A stretch of 64,000 bases of DNA from an uncultured Paracoccus sp. (GTDB lineage: Bacteria; Pseudomonadota; Alphaproteobacteria; Rhodobacterales; Rhodobacteraceae), in contig NZ_CANKWH010000007.1 of the NCBI RefSeq assembly GCF_947487305.1, positions 62,001-126,000 on the forward strand. The letters are read 5' to 3'. The notes beneath the pieces are model-generated. The model was not told where the DNA came from, searched no databases, and was given only the letters and a program-made list of their open reading frames with translations. Of this stretch, positions 57,241 through 64,000 are shown piece after piece (position 1 is the stretch's first letter; each line of letters begins with the position of its first letter). A program made the position numbers and the translations under genes.

Positions 57241-58509
57241 ATGGGCATCATCGAGACGCTGATCGGCGAGGTTGCGATTCCGGCCATGACCCCGGTGCGG
57301 CAGGTCTTTGACGACAGCCGCATCACCGATATTCCCGCTGCGATCCGCGCCGAATTTGCCCGCATGGCCGGCGCACATGGGTTGCGGCCCGGCATGAGCG
57401 TCGCCGTGGGCGTGGGCAGTCGCGGGCTTGCCGATCTGCCGGTGATCGTGCGCGCCACCATCGAGACTATCCGGGCCGAGGGAGCGGAACCCTTCATCGT
57501 GCCGGCCATGGGCAGCCATGGCGGTGCCAGCGCCGAGGGTCAGCGCGCATTGCTGGCCGGGCTGGGGGTCACGCCCGACAGCGCCGGCTGCGAGATCCGC
57601 TCGTCGATGGAGGTGAACCAGATCGGCAGCCTGCCCAATGGCCTGCCGATCTATCTGGACCGGCTGGCGCTGCAGGCGGACGGGATCGTGGTCATCAACC
57701 GGGTGAAGCCGCATACCAGCTTTTCCGCCGAGATCGAGAGCGGGCTGGCGAAGATGGTGACGATCGGGCTGGGCAAGCAGAAGGGCGCCGAAAGCTGTCA
57801 CGCCATGGGCTTTGGCCTGATGGGCCAGAACGTGCGCGACATGGCGGCGCTGAACCTTGGCACCCTGCCGATCCTGTTCGGCATCGCTTCGGTCGAGAAT
57901 GCCTATGACCGGGTCTGTCATCTGGAGCTGGTGCCGGGCGCGCAGATCATCGCCCGCGAGCCTGGGCTGTTGCAGATGGCCCGCGCCCGGATGCCGCGCA
58001 TTCTCTTTGATCCGCTGGACGTGTTGGTGGTCGACCGCATGGGCAAGGAGTTCTCCGGCACCGGCATGGACCCGAACATCACCGGCCGCGCCGGCACACC
58101 CTATGTGCGCACCGCGCAGACGGTCGGCAAGCTGGCGGTGCTGGACCTCAGCACCAAGAGCGGCGGCAACGCCACCGGCATCGGGCTGGCCGATATCTGC
58201 ACCCGGCGGCTGGTCGAGAAGATCGACTATCCCGCAACCTATGCCAATTGCATCACCTCGACCGTGCTGGCCAGCGCCCGCCTGCCGGTCATCATGGACA
58301 GCGAGAAGGCGGCGGTGCAGGTGGCGCTGAAGACCAGCAATGCCGCAGATCCCGAGGCCCCGCGCATGGTCTGGCTGACCGATACGCTGCACCTGGAAAC
58401 GATCCGTATTTCCTCGGCGCTGCTGCCCGAGGCGCGCGAGAATCCGGCGATCGAGATTCTGGGCGAGGCCGAGTCGCCGCGTTTCGACGCGGCGGGCAAT
58501 CGCGCCTAA
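57241..58509 (+). CDS. LarA-family nickel-pincer racemase/epimerase homologue (DUF2088)
   Basis: The 422-residue enzyme carries the LarA active-site residues: His93 (GSHGG), His158 (NRVKPHTSF), Lys171 (ESGLAKM), and His187 (ESCHAMG). The Lys is expected to bind the nickel-pincer nucleotide covalently and the His residues to coordinate nickel and move the proton/hydride. LarA homologues racemise or epimerise various 2-hydroxy acids, not only lactate. Substrate here is unknown. It is accompanied by larB, larE and larC and a TAXI transporter. CAAGGGAG precedes the ATG. Its stop overlaps that of larB by four bases on the opposite strand. Confidence 0.9.
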   Translation: MGIIETLIGEVAIPAMTPVRQVFDDSRITDIPAAIRAEFARMAGAHGLRPGMSVAVGVGSRGLADLPVIVRATIETIRAEGAEPFIVPAMGSHGGASAEGQRALLAGLGVTPDSAGCEIRSSMEVNQIGSLPNGLPIYLDRLALQADGIVVINRVKPHTSFSAEIESGLAKMVTIGLGKQKGAESCHAMGFGLMGQNVRDMAALNLGTLPILFGIASVENAYDRVCHLELVPGAQIIAREPGLLQMARARMPRILFDPLDVLVVDRMGKEFSGTGMDPNITGRAGTPYVRTAQTVGKLAVLDLSTKSGGNATGIGLADICTRRLVEKIDYPATYANCITSTVLASARLPVIMDSEKAAVQVALKTSNAADPEAPRMVWLTDTLHLETIRISSALLPEARENPAIEILGEAESPRFDAAGNRA

Positions 58510-59216
58510 CCCGCGCCGATGGCCTTCCAGGCTGCTGCTGCTGCGCCGAATCCATTGCCGATATTGGTGGTGACGACGCCGGGGGCGCAGCTGGCCAGCG
58601 CCGCGCTCAGCGCCGCCTGCCCGCCCGCCGAGACGCCATAGCCCACCGGCGAGGGCACGGCGATCACCAGCCCCGGCACCAACCCGGCGAGGACGGAAAA
58701 CAGCGCCCCCTCCATCCCGGCGACGGCGATCACCACGCGGAACTGGCGTAACTCGTCGGCCACTTCCATCAGCCGCCAGAGGCCGGCCACACCGACATCG
58801 GCGTAGAGCGGGGCCTCGGTGCCGAAGACCTGCAGGGCGCGTCGGGCCTCGGCAGCCACAGGCAGATCGCTGCTGCCGGCGCAGACCACGGCGATTTTTC
58901 CGTCCGATTCAGGCCGACGCGTGGGGGTGCCGAGGATGGCGGTGCGTGAGACGGGGTCGTAGTCGAGATCGCCTAGGTTTGCCGCCACCTCGGGGGCGAG
59001 GCGGGTCAGCAGCAGGGCGGCGTCCCGCTCGCGTGCTTCCTTGAGGATGCGGGCAAGTTGATCGGGGCTTTTGCCTTCGGCCAGCACCGCCTCGGGGATG
59101 CCGGTGCGGGCGCGGCGCTGCCAGTCGAAGCGGATATCGCCGGGGTCAGTGGTCAAGGATGAAGGCCGATCCGCGGCGATAGGGGGCGATGGCGGCGAGG
59201 ATACGGTGATCGGCAC
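58506..59216 (-). CDS. larB: Pyridinium-3,5-biscarboxylic acid mononucleotide synthase LarB
   Basis: LarB carboxylates and hydrolyses NaAD in the first step of nickel-pincer nucleotide synthesis. This form has 236 residues. The core begins FDWQRRARTGIPEAVLAEGKSPDQL and includes IAVVCAGSSDLPVAAEA, DVGVAGLWRL, VIAVAGMEGALFSVLAGLVPGLVIAVPSPVGYG and the C-terminal NIGNGFGAAAAAW. The first 20 residues overlap larE by 71 bases and look non-family. A TTG at 59156 (8-base overlap) is an alternative start. Translated from the same unit as larE. Confidence 0.92.
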   Translation of the reverse strand: MPITVSSPPSPPIAADRPSSLTTDPGDIRFDWQRRARTGIPEAVLAEGKSPDQLARILKEARERDAALLLTRLAPEVAANLGDLDYDPVSRTAILGTPTRRPESDGKIAVVCAGSSDLPVAAEARRALQVFGTEAPLYADVGVAGLWRLMEVADELRQFRVVIAVAGMEGALFSVLAGLVPGLVIAVPSPVGYGVSAGGQAALSAALASCAPGVVTTNIGNGFGAAAAAWKAIGAG

Positions 59217-59961
59217 CGCAGAGGCGGGTGGCCTCGGCGGTCAGGTGTGCCATCAGGGTCGCATTCTCGAGGAGGTCGGGCGGCAATTCGATCCGCACGC
59301 CCTCAGCGGTGATCCGGCAGCGATGATCGCCGGGACCGGCGAGGGTGGTCAGCGCGGCCTCGACCCGCGCGACGAACGCGAGATCATCGGCGCGCACCGG
59401 CAGGCCGGTTTCGATGCGGCTGGCAAGGCAGGGTTGCGCCGGCAGGTCCTGCACATCGGTGAGGCCGAATCCCGCCGCCATGCGCCGGATCTCGGCCTTG
59501 CCCATGCCGGCCAGCACGAAGGGATGGATCACCTGCCGCTCGGCCGCAGCGGTCAGGCCGGGGCGGTAATCGCCCAGATCGTCGAGATTGGCGCCCGAGG
59601 CGATGGCGCCGTCCCAGACCGTGCTGATCCGCGCGTAAAGGTTCGACTTGCAGAAATAGCAGCGATTGACCGGATTCCTGAGGTAGTCGGGATCGGCGAA
59701 TTCGCCTGCTTCGATCACCGTGAGCCGCCAGCCATTCGCCTCGGCATGGCGGCGAACGCGGGCCGTCGCCTCGTCGGGCACGGCGGGCGAGACGGCGTGA
59801 AACACGCGCGGCACCTGCCCCGCCAGCCGCAGGGTCGCATGGGCCAGCGTCAGGCTGTCGACGCCGCCGCTGACCGCCAGCGCCAGCTGCGGCTGGCCCG
59901 CAAGGACAGCGCGCAACCGCGCGGTCGGATCATCTTGTGGGGGCATCGTCCTGTCATTCAT
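59146..59961 (-). CDS. larE: Pyridinium-3,5-biscarboxylate sulfurtransferase LarE
   Basis: The 271-residue PP-loop enzyme adenylates the LarB product and adds sulfur. The PP-loop SGGVDS lies at residues 31-36. Three cysteines, Cys101 and Cys104 (NRCYFCKSN) and Cys178 (PCLASRI), match the LarE type that binds a 4Fe-4S cluster and can transfer sulfur catalytically. The single-Cys Lactobacillus form sacrifices its own sulfur instead. It precedes larB and is divergent from larC. Confidence 0.92.
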   Translation of the reverse strand: MNDRTMPPQDDPTARLRAVLAGQPQLALAVSGGVDSLTLAHATLRLAGQVPRVFHAVSPAVPDEATARVRRHAEANGWRLTVIEAGEFADPDYLRNPVNRCYFCKSNLYARISTVWDGAIASGANLDDLGDYRPGLTAAAERQVIHPFVLAGMGKAEIRRMAAGFGLTDVQDLPAQPCLASRIETGLPVRADDLAFVARVEAALTTLAGPGDHRCRITAEGVRIELPPDLLENATLMAHLTAEATRLCGADHRILAAIAPYRRGSAFILDH

Positions 59962-60050
59962 GTCCCCAACCTAGCAGAGCATTCCGCCCTGACCATGCCC
60001 CTTGCCATCCCGGCGCGGCTGGGGATCATCGGGCGGCGAAGGAGACGCCC

Positions 60051-61220
60051 ATGCCGCAACACACCCATCTGCATCTCGACCCGCTTGGCGGCATTGCCGG
60101 CGACATGTTCGTGGCCGCGATGCTGGATGCCGCGCCGGAGCTTTTGCCCGAGGCGCAGGCGCTGGCCGCACGGATCGGGCCGGGTGTCGGCATCGACGCG
60201 GTGGAGCAGCGCGATCACGGGATGCGCGGGCGGCACCTTGCCGTCACCCTGCCCGAAAGCCGCCGGGGTCCGCGCCATTACGGCGAATATCAGGCGCTGC
60301 TGGCGGAACTGGCCCCCGATGCGGGCGTGGCGCGGCGGGCCGAGGACATTTTGCGCCGCTTGGGCGAGGCCGAGGCGGCGGTGCATGGGGTCACCCTGGC
60401 GCAGGTGCATTTCCACGAGATCTCGGACTGGGATTCCATCGCCGATGTGCTGCTGGCTGCGCTCTGCCTCGAACGGCTGGGGGTGAGTTCCGCCAGCACC
60501 TCGGCCCTGCCGCTTGGGGGTGGGCGGGTCGAGACCGAACACGGCCAGATGCCGGTGCCGGCGCCGGCCACGCAGATCCTGATGCAGGGCCTGCCGGTGA
60601 TCGATGACGGCATTCCGGGCGAGCGGGTCACGCCGACCGGCGCGGCGATCATGGCGCATCTGCAGCCTGCCCCCGCCCTGCCCGCTGGCACCATGGTGCT
60701 GGATCGCAGCGGCAACGGCCTTGGCACGCGGCGGATGCAGGGGGTTGCGAACCTGCTGCGCGTGGGGCTGTGGCAGCGGGAGGCGGCGCAGGATCGGGAT
60801 AGGGTTGGCGTCATCAGCTTCCATATCGACGACCAGACCGGCGAGGATCTGGCGGTCGGGCTGGCGCGACTGCGGGCGCGCGAGGATGTGCTGGATGTTC
60901 TGCAACTGCCGGCCTTCGGCAAGAAGGGCCGGATGATGAGCCGGATCGAGGTCATCTGCCGTCACGCGGCGATGGAGGATGTGGCCCGCGCCTGTTTCGC
61001 CGAGACCACCACCATCGGCTTGCGCCTGCGGGACGAGCGGCGGATGCTGCTGCCCCGCGACGCGCAGCCGGTGCAGATCGACGGCCGCGAGATCGGCACC
61101 AAGACCCGGCAGCTTCCGCTTGGCGGTCAGATCATCAAGGCCGAGATGGATGATCTGGCCCAAGCCGGCGACCATGCCGCCCGGCAATCCCTGCGCCGCC
61201 GGGCCGAGACGCCAGACTAG
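60051..61220 (+). CDS. larC: Nickel-pincer cofactor nickel insertion protein LarC
   Basis: The 389-residue protein inserts nickel into the dithiolated pyridinium nucleotide in a CTP-dependent reaction. The family opening HLHLDPLGGIAGDMFVAAMLDA is at the N-terminus, followed by VHFHEISDWDSIADV, RVTPTGAAIMAHL and the C-terminal nucleotide-binding part ETTTIGLRLRDERR. It is one continuous frame, unlike the programmed-frameshift larC1/larC2 of Lactobacillus plantarum. AAGGAG lies 7 bases before the ATG. Confidence 0.93.
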   Translation: MPQHTHLHLDPLGGIAGDMFVAAMLDAAPELLPEAQALAARIGPGVGIDAVEQRDHGMRGRHLAVTLPESRRGPRHYGEYQALLAELAPDAGVARRAEDILRRLGEAEAAVHGVTLAQVHFHEISDWDSIADVLLAALCLERLGVSSASTSALPLGGGRVETEHGQMPVPAPATQILMQGLPVIDDGIPGERVTPTGAAIMAHLQPAPALPAGTMVLDRSGNGLGTRRMQGVANLLRVGLWQREAAQDRDRVGVISFHIDDQTGEDLAVGLARLRAREDVLDVLQLPAFGKKGRMMSRIEVICRHAAMEDVARACFAETTTIGLRLRDERRMLLPRDAQPVQIDGREIGTKTRQLPLGGQIIKAEMDDLAQAGDHAARQSLRRRAETPD

Positions 61221-61243
61221 AGCCACCCCCACTTGGCGCTTCC

Positions 61244-61264
61244 CTTGTCAACTAAGTTGACAAG
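61244..61264. promoter_or_regulatory. Perfect palindrome upstream of the TRAP operon
   Basis: Two 10-base arms CTTGTCAACT/AGTTGACAAG surround a single A. It lies 24 bases after the larC stop and 157 bases before the TAXI receptor start. The GTCAAC/GTTGAC arms suit a GntR- or similar dimeric repressor. No cognate regulator gene is present in the window. Confidence 0.65.
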
Positions 61265-61420
61265 TGAGGGCTGTTCGGTTGAACCTTTGGCGGTCGGCGT
61301 CTCCTTTCGGGGACCAACGGACGCCGTGGGAGGACCAGCTTGCCCAGCCAGCCGCGACCGCCAGACAAGGCGGCGGGCATTGGTGGCCGGGCTTCAAGAG
61401 CATATGACAGGGAGGATAGA

Positions 61421-62353
61421 ATGCGCGTATTGATCGCAACCGGATTTATCGCCTTTGCCGCGACCGGCGGCATGGCCGAGGCCCAGCAACTGAAACTGAT
61501 GACCGGGCCGCAGGGCGGATCCTGGTATCCGCTTGGGGGTGCCATGCAGTCGATGGTGTCCGATGACGGCATCGGCATTCAGGTGCTGCCGGGCGGCGGC
61601 GTCGCCAATGTGCAGGGGGTGCAGGGTGGTCAGGCCGATCTGGGCTTTGGCAACTCGATCTCGGTCGTCGATGCGATCGAGGGGCGGCCGCCCTTCGAGG
61701 GCAAGGCCGACAATGTCTGCAATGTGGCCACCCTCTATCCGCAATATTTCCACATCGTCGCCACCGAGGCGAGCGGCATCCAGACCGTCGCCGACATCGC
61801 CGGCAAGCGGCTGGTCACACAGCCCGTCGGCAATACCGCCGAAGAGGTCACTCGTGCGGTGCTGAAAACCGCCGGCACGGATTACGAGGCAATGCGCAGC
61901 GTCGATTACGTCTCTTATTCCGACGGGGTGGCGCTGTTGCAGGATGGCAATGCCGATTACTTCACCCTCGGCACCACCGTTCCGGCTTCGGCGGTGATGG
62001 ATCTGGCCAATTCCACCGCCATCAAGATGGTGCCGCTGGAGCAGAGCTTCATCGATGACATGAAGGCCAATCTGAACCCGGGCTATGCCAGCCTGAACAT
62101 TCCCGCCGGCAGCTATCCCGGTCAGGACGAGGATGTGCTGGCGGTGGGCTATGCCACCCAGGTCATCGCCCGCTGCGACCTGGACAAGGACGTGGTGAAG
62201 ACACTGCTGACCCGGATGTGGGAAGGCCGCGACGACCTGATCGCCATCAGCGCGGCGATGAAAGATACCACGCTGGAAAGCATGCAGGCCGATACCGGCG
62301 TGCCGCTGCACGAGGGCGCCAAGGAATTCTATGCCGAACAGGCCGGCGGCTGA
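61421..62353 (+). CDS. TAXI-type TRAP transporter substrate-binding protein
   Basis: The 310-residue periplasmic receptor has a signal peptide (MRVLIATGFIAFAATGGMAE, cleavage near AEAQQ). The TAXI family core follows: LMTGPQGGSWYPLGGAM, LPGGGVANVQGVQGGQADLGFGNS, and VTQPVGNTAEE. TRAP receptors bind organic acids for Na+-driven uptake. GGGAGGA precedes the ATG; an upstream in-frame start lacks a signal peptide and is rejected. It is followed by its fused membrane component. Ligand unknown, but adjacency to lar genes hints at a hydroxy acid. Confidence 0.92.
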   Translation: MRVLIATGFIAFAATGGMAEAQQLKLMTGPQGGSWYPLGGAMQSMVSDDGIGIQVLPGGGVANVQGVQGGQADLGFGNSISVVDAIEGRPPFEGKADNVCNVATLYPQYFHIVATEASGIQTVADIAGKRLVTQPVGNTAEEVTRAVLKTAGTDYEAMRSVDYVSYSDGVALLQDGNADYFTLGTTVPASAVMDLANSTAIKMVPLEQSFIDDMKANLNPGYASLNIPAGSYPGQDEDVLAVGYATQVIARCDLDKDVVKTLLTRMWEGRDDLIAISAAMKDTTLESMQADTGVPLHEGAKEFYAEQAGG

Positions 62354-62415
62354 TCCCTGACCAACAGCGGGGCCCGACCGGGCCTCGCCCCCTCGCGGTG
62401 CGGAAGGGAACGGAC

Positions 62416-64000
62416 ATGCTGGCAAACTCAATCTGGATGCGGCGCGTGGTGACGCTGGTCGCCGTGACCATGAGCCTCTTTCACCTCTACGTGGCGTGGT
62501 TCGGGCCGCCCAATGCCTTTACCCTGCGCGCCACGCATTTCGGCTTCGCGCTGGTGCTGGCCTATCTGACGCTGCCCTTCACGCCTTCGCGGGCCGATAA
62601 ATCGCCGGGGATCATGGACCTGATCCTGATGGCGGCGGCGCTGGCGGCCTCGGCCTATCCGATCGTCAACCAGACCTATTTCAACACCCGCATGGCCTAT
62701 GTCGGGCCGGTCTCGGTGATGGATCAGGTGATGGCGACGGTGATGATCGTCACCGTACTCGAGGCCACGCGCCGCGCCGTTGGGCCGATCCTGCCGATCA
62801 CTGCGCTGGTCTTTCTGGGCTACCAGATCTTCTTCACCGGGGCCGACCTGACGCGGCTCTTGGAATATCAATACATGACCACCGATGCCCTCTTCGGTGT
62901 GCCGGCGCAGGTCTCGGCCACCTATGTGGTGCTGTTCGTGATCTTCGGGGCCATGGCCGAGCGGTTCGGCATCGGCAAGCTGTTCATGGATTTCGCGCTG
63001 GCCCTGACCGGCCATACGGCGGGCGGGCCGGCCAAGGTCGCCGTCGTCACCTCGGGCCTCTTCGGCTCCGTCTCGGGGTCCGCTGTGGCCAACGTGATGA
63101 CTACCGGAACCTTCACCATCCCCTTGATGAAGCGCATCGGCTATCCGGCGCATTTCGCCGGCGCGGTCGAGGCGGTGGCCTCGACCGGCGGGCAGATCAT
63201 GCCGCCGATCATGGGCGCCGCCGCCTTCGTCATGGCCGAGTTCATGGGCGTCAGTTACCTGACCGTCGCCGCCTATGCGCTGCTGCCAGCGCTGCTCTAC
63301 TATCTCGCGGTCTTTCTTGCGGTGCATTTCGAGGCCCGCAAGCGCGGCATGAAGGGCCTGCCCCGCGCCGACCTGCCGCGCGTGGGCAAGGTGCTGCGCG
63401 ACGAGGGGCATCTGTTCCTGCCGCTGGTCATCATCATCGCCACGCTGATGTCGGGCTATTCCGCGCCCTTCTCGGCCCTTGCGGGGATCCTGTCGATCGT
63501 GCCGGTGGTGCTTCTGCGCAAGACCACGCGGAAAGAGTTCAGCATCCCGAAACTGATCGAGGCGCTGCAATCGGGCGCGGTCAATTCGGTGGTGGTGGCG
63601 CTGGCTTGCGCCACGGCGGGCATCGTCATCGGCGTCATCGCGCAGACCGGGCTGGGGCTGACCTTCACCGGGCTGGTCCGGGCGGCGGCGCAGGACATGC
63701 TGCTGCCGGCACTGATCCTGACGATGATGGCGGGGATTGTGCTGGGCATGGGCATGCCGACGACGCCGGCCTATATCGTGCAGGTGGCACTTCTGGTGCC
63801 GGCACTGGTCAAGCTGGGGGTCTCGATCCCGGCAGCGCATATGTTCGTCTTCTACTTCGCCATCCTCTCGGCCATCACGCCCCCTGTCGCCATCGCCGTC
63901 TATGCCGCCTGCGGCATCGGGCGATCTCCGGTGGTCAGCACCTCGATGACCGCCGTGCGGCTGGGGCTGACGGGCTATATCATCCCCTTCATGTTCGTCT
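62416..64000 (+). CDS. TRAP transporter fused 4TM/12TM permease (TAXI type), cut by the window
   Basis: From an ATG with GGAAGGGAACGGAC upstream, at least 528 residues are open to the window edge. An N-terminal DctQ-like helical part (about 1-125) is joined to a DctM-like domain with FGSVSGSAVANVMTTGTFTIPLMKRIG, GGQIMPPIMGAAAFVMAEFMGV and GMGMPTTPAYIVQVALLVPAL, all typical of TAXI fused permeases. It transports the ligand delivered by the preceding receptor, powered by ion gradients. Confidence 0.93.
   Translation, partial: MLANSIWMRRVVTLVAVTMSLFHLYVAWFGPPNAFTLRATHFGFALVLAYLTLPFTPSRADKSPGIMDLILMAAALAASAYPIVNQTYFNTRMAYVGPVSVMDQVMATVMIVTVLEATRRAVGPILPITALVFLGYQIFFTGADLTRLLEYQYMTTDALFGVPAQVSATYVVLFVIFGAMAERFGIGKLFMDFALALTGHTAGGPAKVAVVTSGLFGSVSGSAVANVMTTGTFTIPLMKRIGYPAHFAGAVEAVASTGGQIMPPIMGAAAFVMAEFMGVSYLTVAAYALLPALLYYLAVFLAVHFEARKRGMKGLPRADLPRVGKVLRDEGHLFLPLVIIIATLMSGYSAPFSALAGILSIVPVVLLRKTTRKEFSIPKLIEALQSGAVNSVVVALACATAGIVIGVIAQTGLGLTFTGLVRAAAQDMLLPALILTMMAGIVLGMGMPTTPAYIVQVALLVPALVKLGVSIPAAHMFVFYFAILSAITPPVAIAVYAACGIGRSPVVSTSMTAVRLGLTGYIIPFMFV

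Noticed and set aside
62428..63840. Reverse-strand open frame of 470 codons opposite the TRAP permease
   Set aside because: Composition dominated by His/Arg/Asp/Gly, antisense to a recognised fused permease.

Overview
This window is high-GC DNA packed with genes on both strands. It looks like the chromosome of an alphaproteobacterium, most likely Paracoccus or a close relative in the Rhodobacteraceae. Supporting signs are the 41-residue L36, candidate alphaproteobacterial RpoH and EcfG promoters, an HWE/HisKA_2 kinase, a YcjX/YcjF pair and TRAP/ABC importers. No rRNA is present, so the genus is an inference. Most genes are housekeeping. No prophage, transposon or CRISPR array was seen.

Layout: (1-3.5 kb) end of a DUF1643 gene, rpmJ, tRNA-Val(GAC), an N-formylglutamate amidohydrolase, an SPFH/NfeD pair and a Nudix hydrolase. 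(3.5-9 kb) a DUF892 ferritin-like stress protein, a membrane protein, a lipoprotein in an AT-richer patch, pyrF, and clpB behind a candidate heat-shock promoter. (9-16.8 kb) a catabolic island for L-fucose or a similar 6-deoxy-sugar: lactonase-type amidohydrolase, GntR-type regulator, zinc dehydrogenase, RbsABC-type importer, L-fucose-dehydrogenase-like SDR and mutarotase. The two transcription units flanking the regulator share one promoter/operator module. (16.8-18.8 kb) an AT-rich regulatory region followed by a 140-residue, internally duplicated cysteine-motif protein and a multinuclear non-heme iron oxidase (DUF692/MNIO) with an extra C-terminal domain. This is the best candidate for an undescribed system, possibly a RiPP-like peptide modification pathway.

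(18.8-36.5 kb) two small exported proteins, a nitronate monooxygenase, a LysR regulator, a methyltransferase, a peroxiredoxin, a ferredoxin-reductase-like flavoprotein, rsmD, a DUF305 protein, a class V aminotransferase, an MsbA-like exporter coupled to ygfZ and dinB, a glycine-rich protein, hrpB, ycjX/ycjF and a sensor kinase. (36.6-47 kb) an exported protein with 18 MORN repeats, nadE, a peptide/nickel-type ABC importer without its binding protein, a divergent qorB-like/HxlR pair with an operator, an MFS exporter with a C-terminal ABM-like domain, and a GlsB/YmgE protein behind a candidate EcfG promoter. (47-57 kb) an L,D-transpeptidase, a histone-H1-like basic protein, a lytic transglycosylase, priA, a transaldolase/FSA-family enzyme, DUF484, xerC, msrA, prmA and a DUF1127 protein.

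(57.2-64 kb) a nickel-pincer cluster: a LarA homologue, larB, larE and an unsplit larC. After it comes a TAXI-type TRAP transporter behind a perfect 21-bp palindrome. Together these suggest uptake and stereochemical inversion of an unidentified 2-hydroxy acid. The last gene runs off the window.
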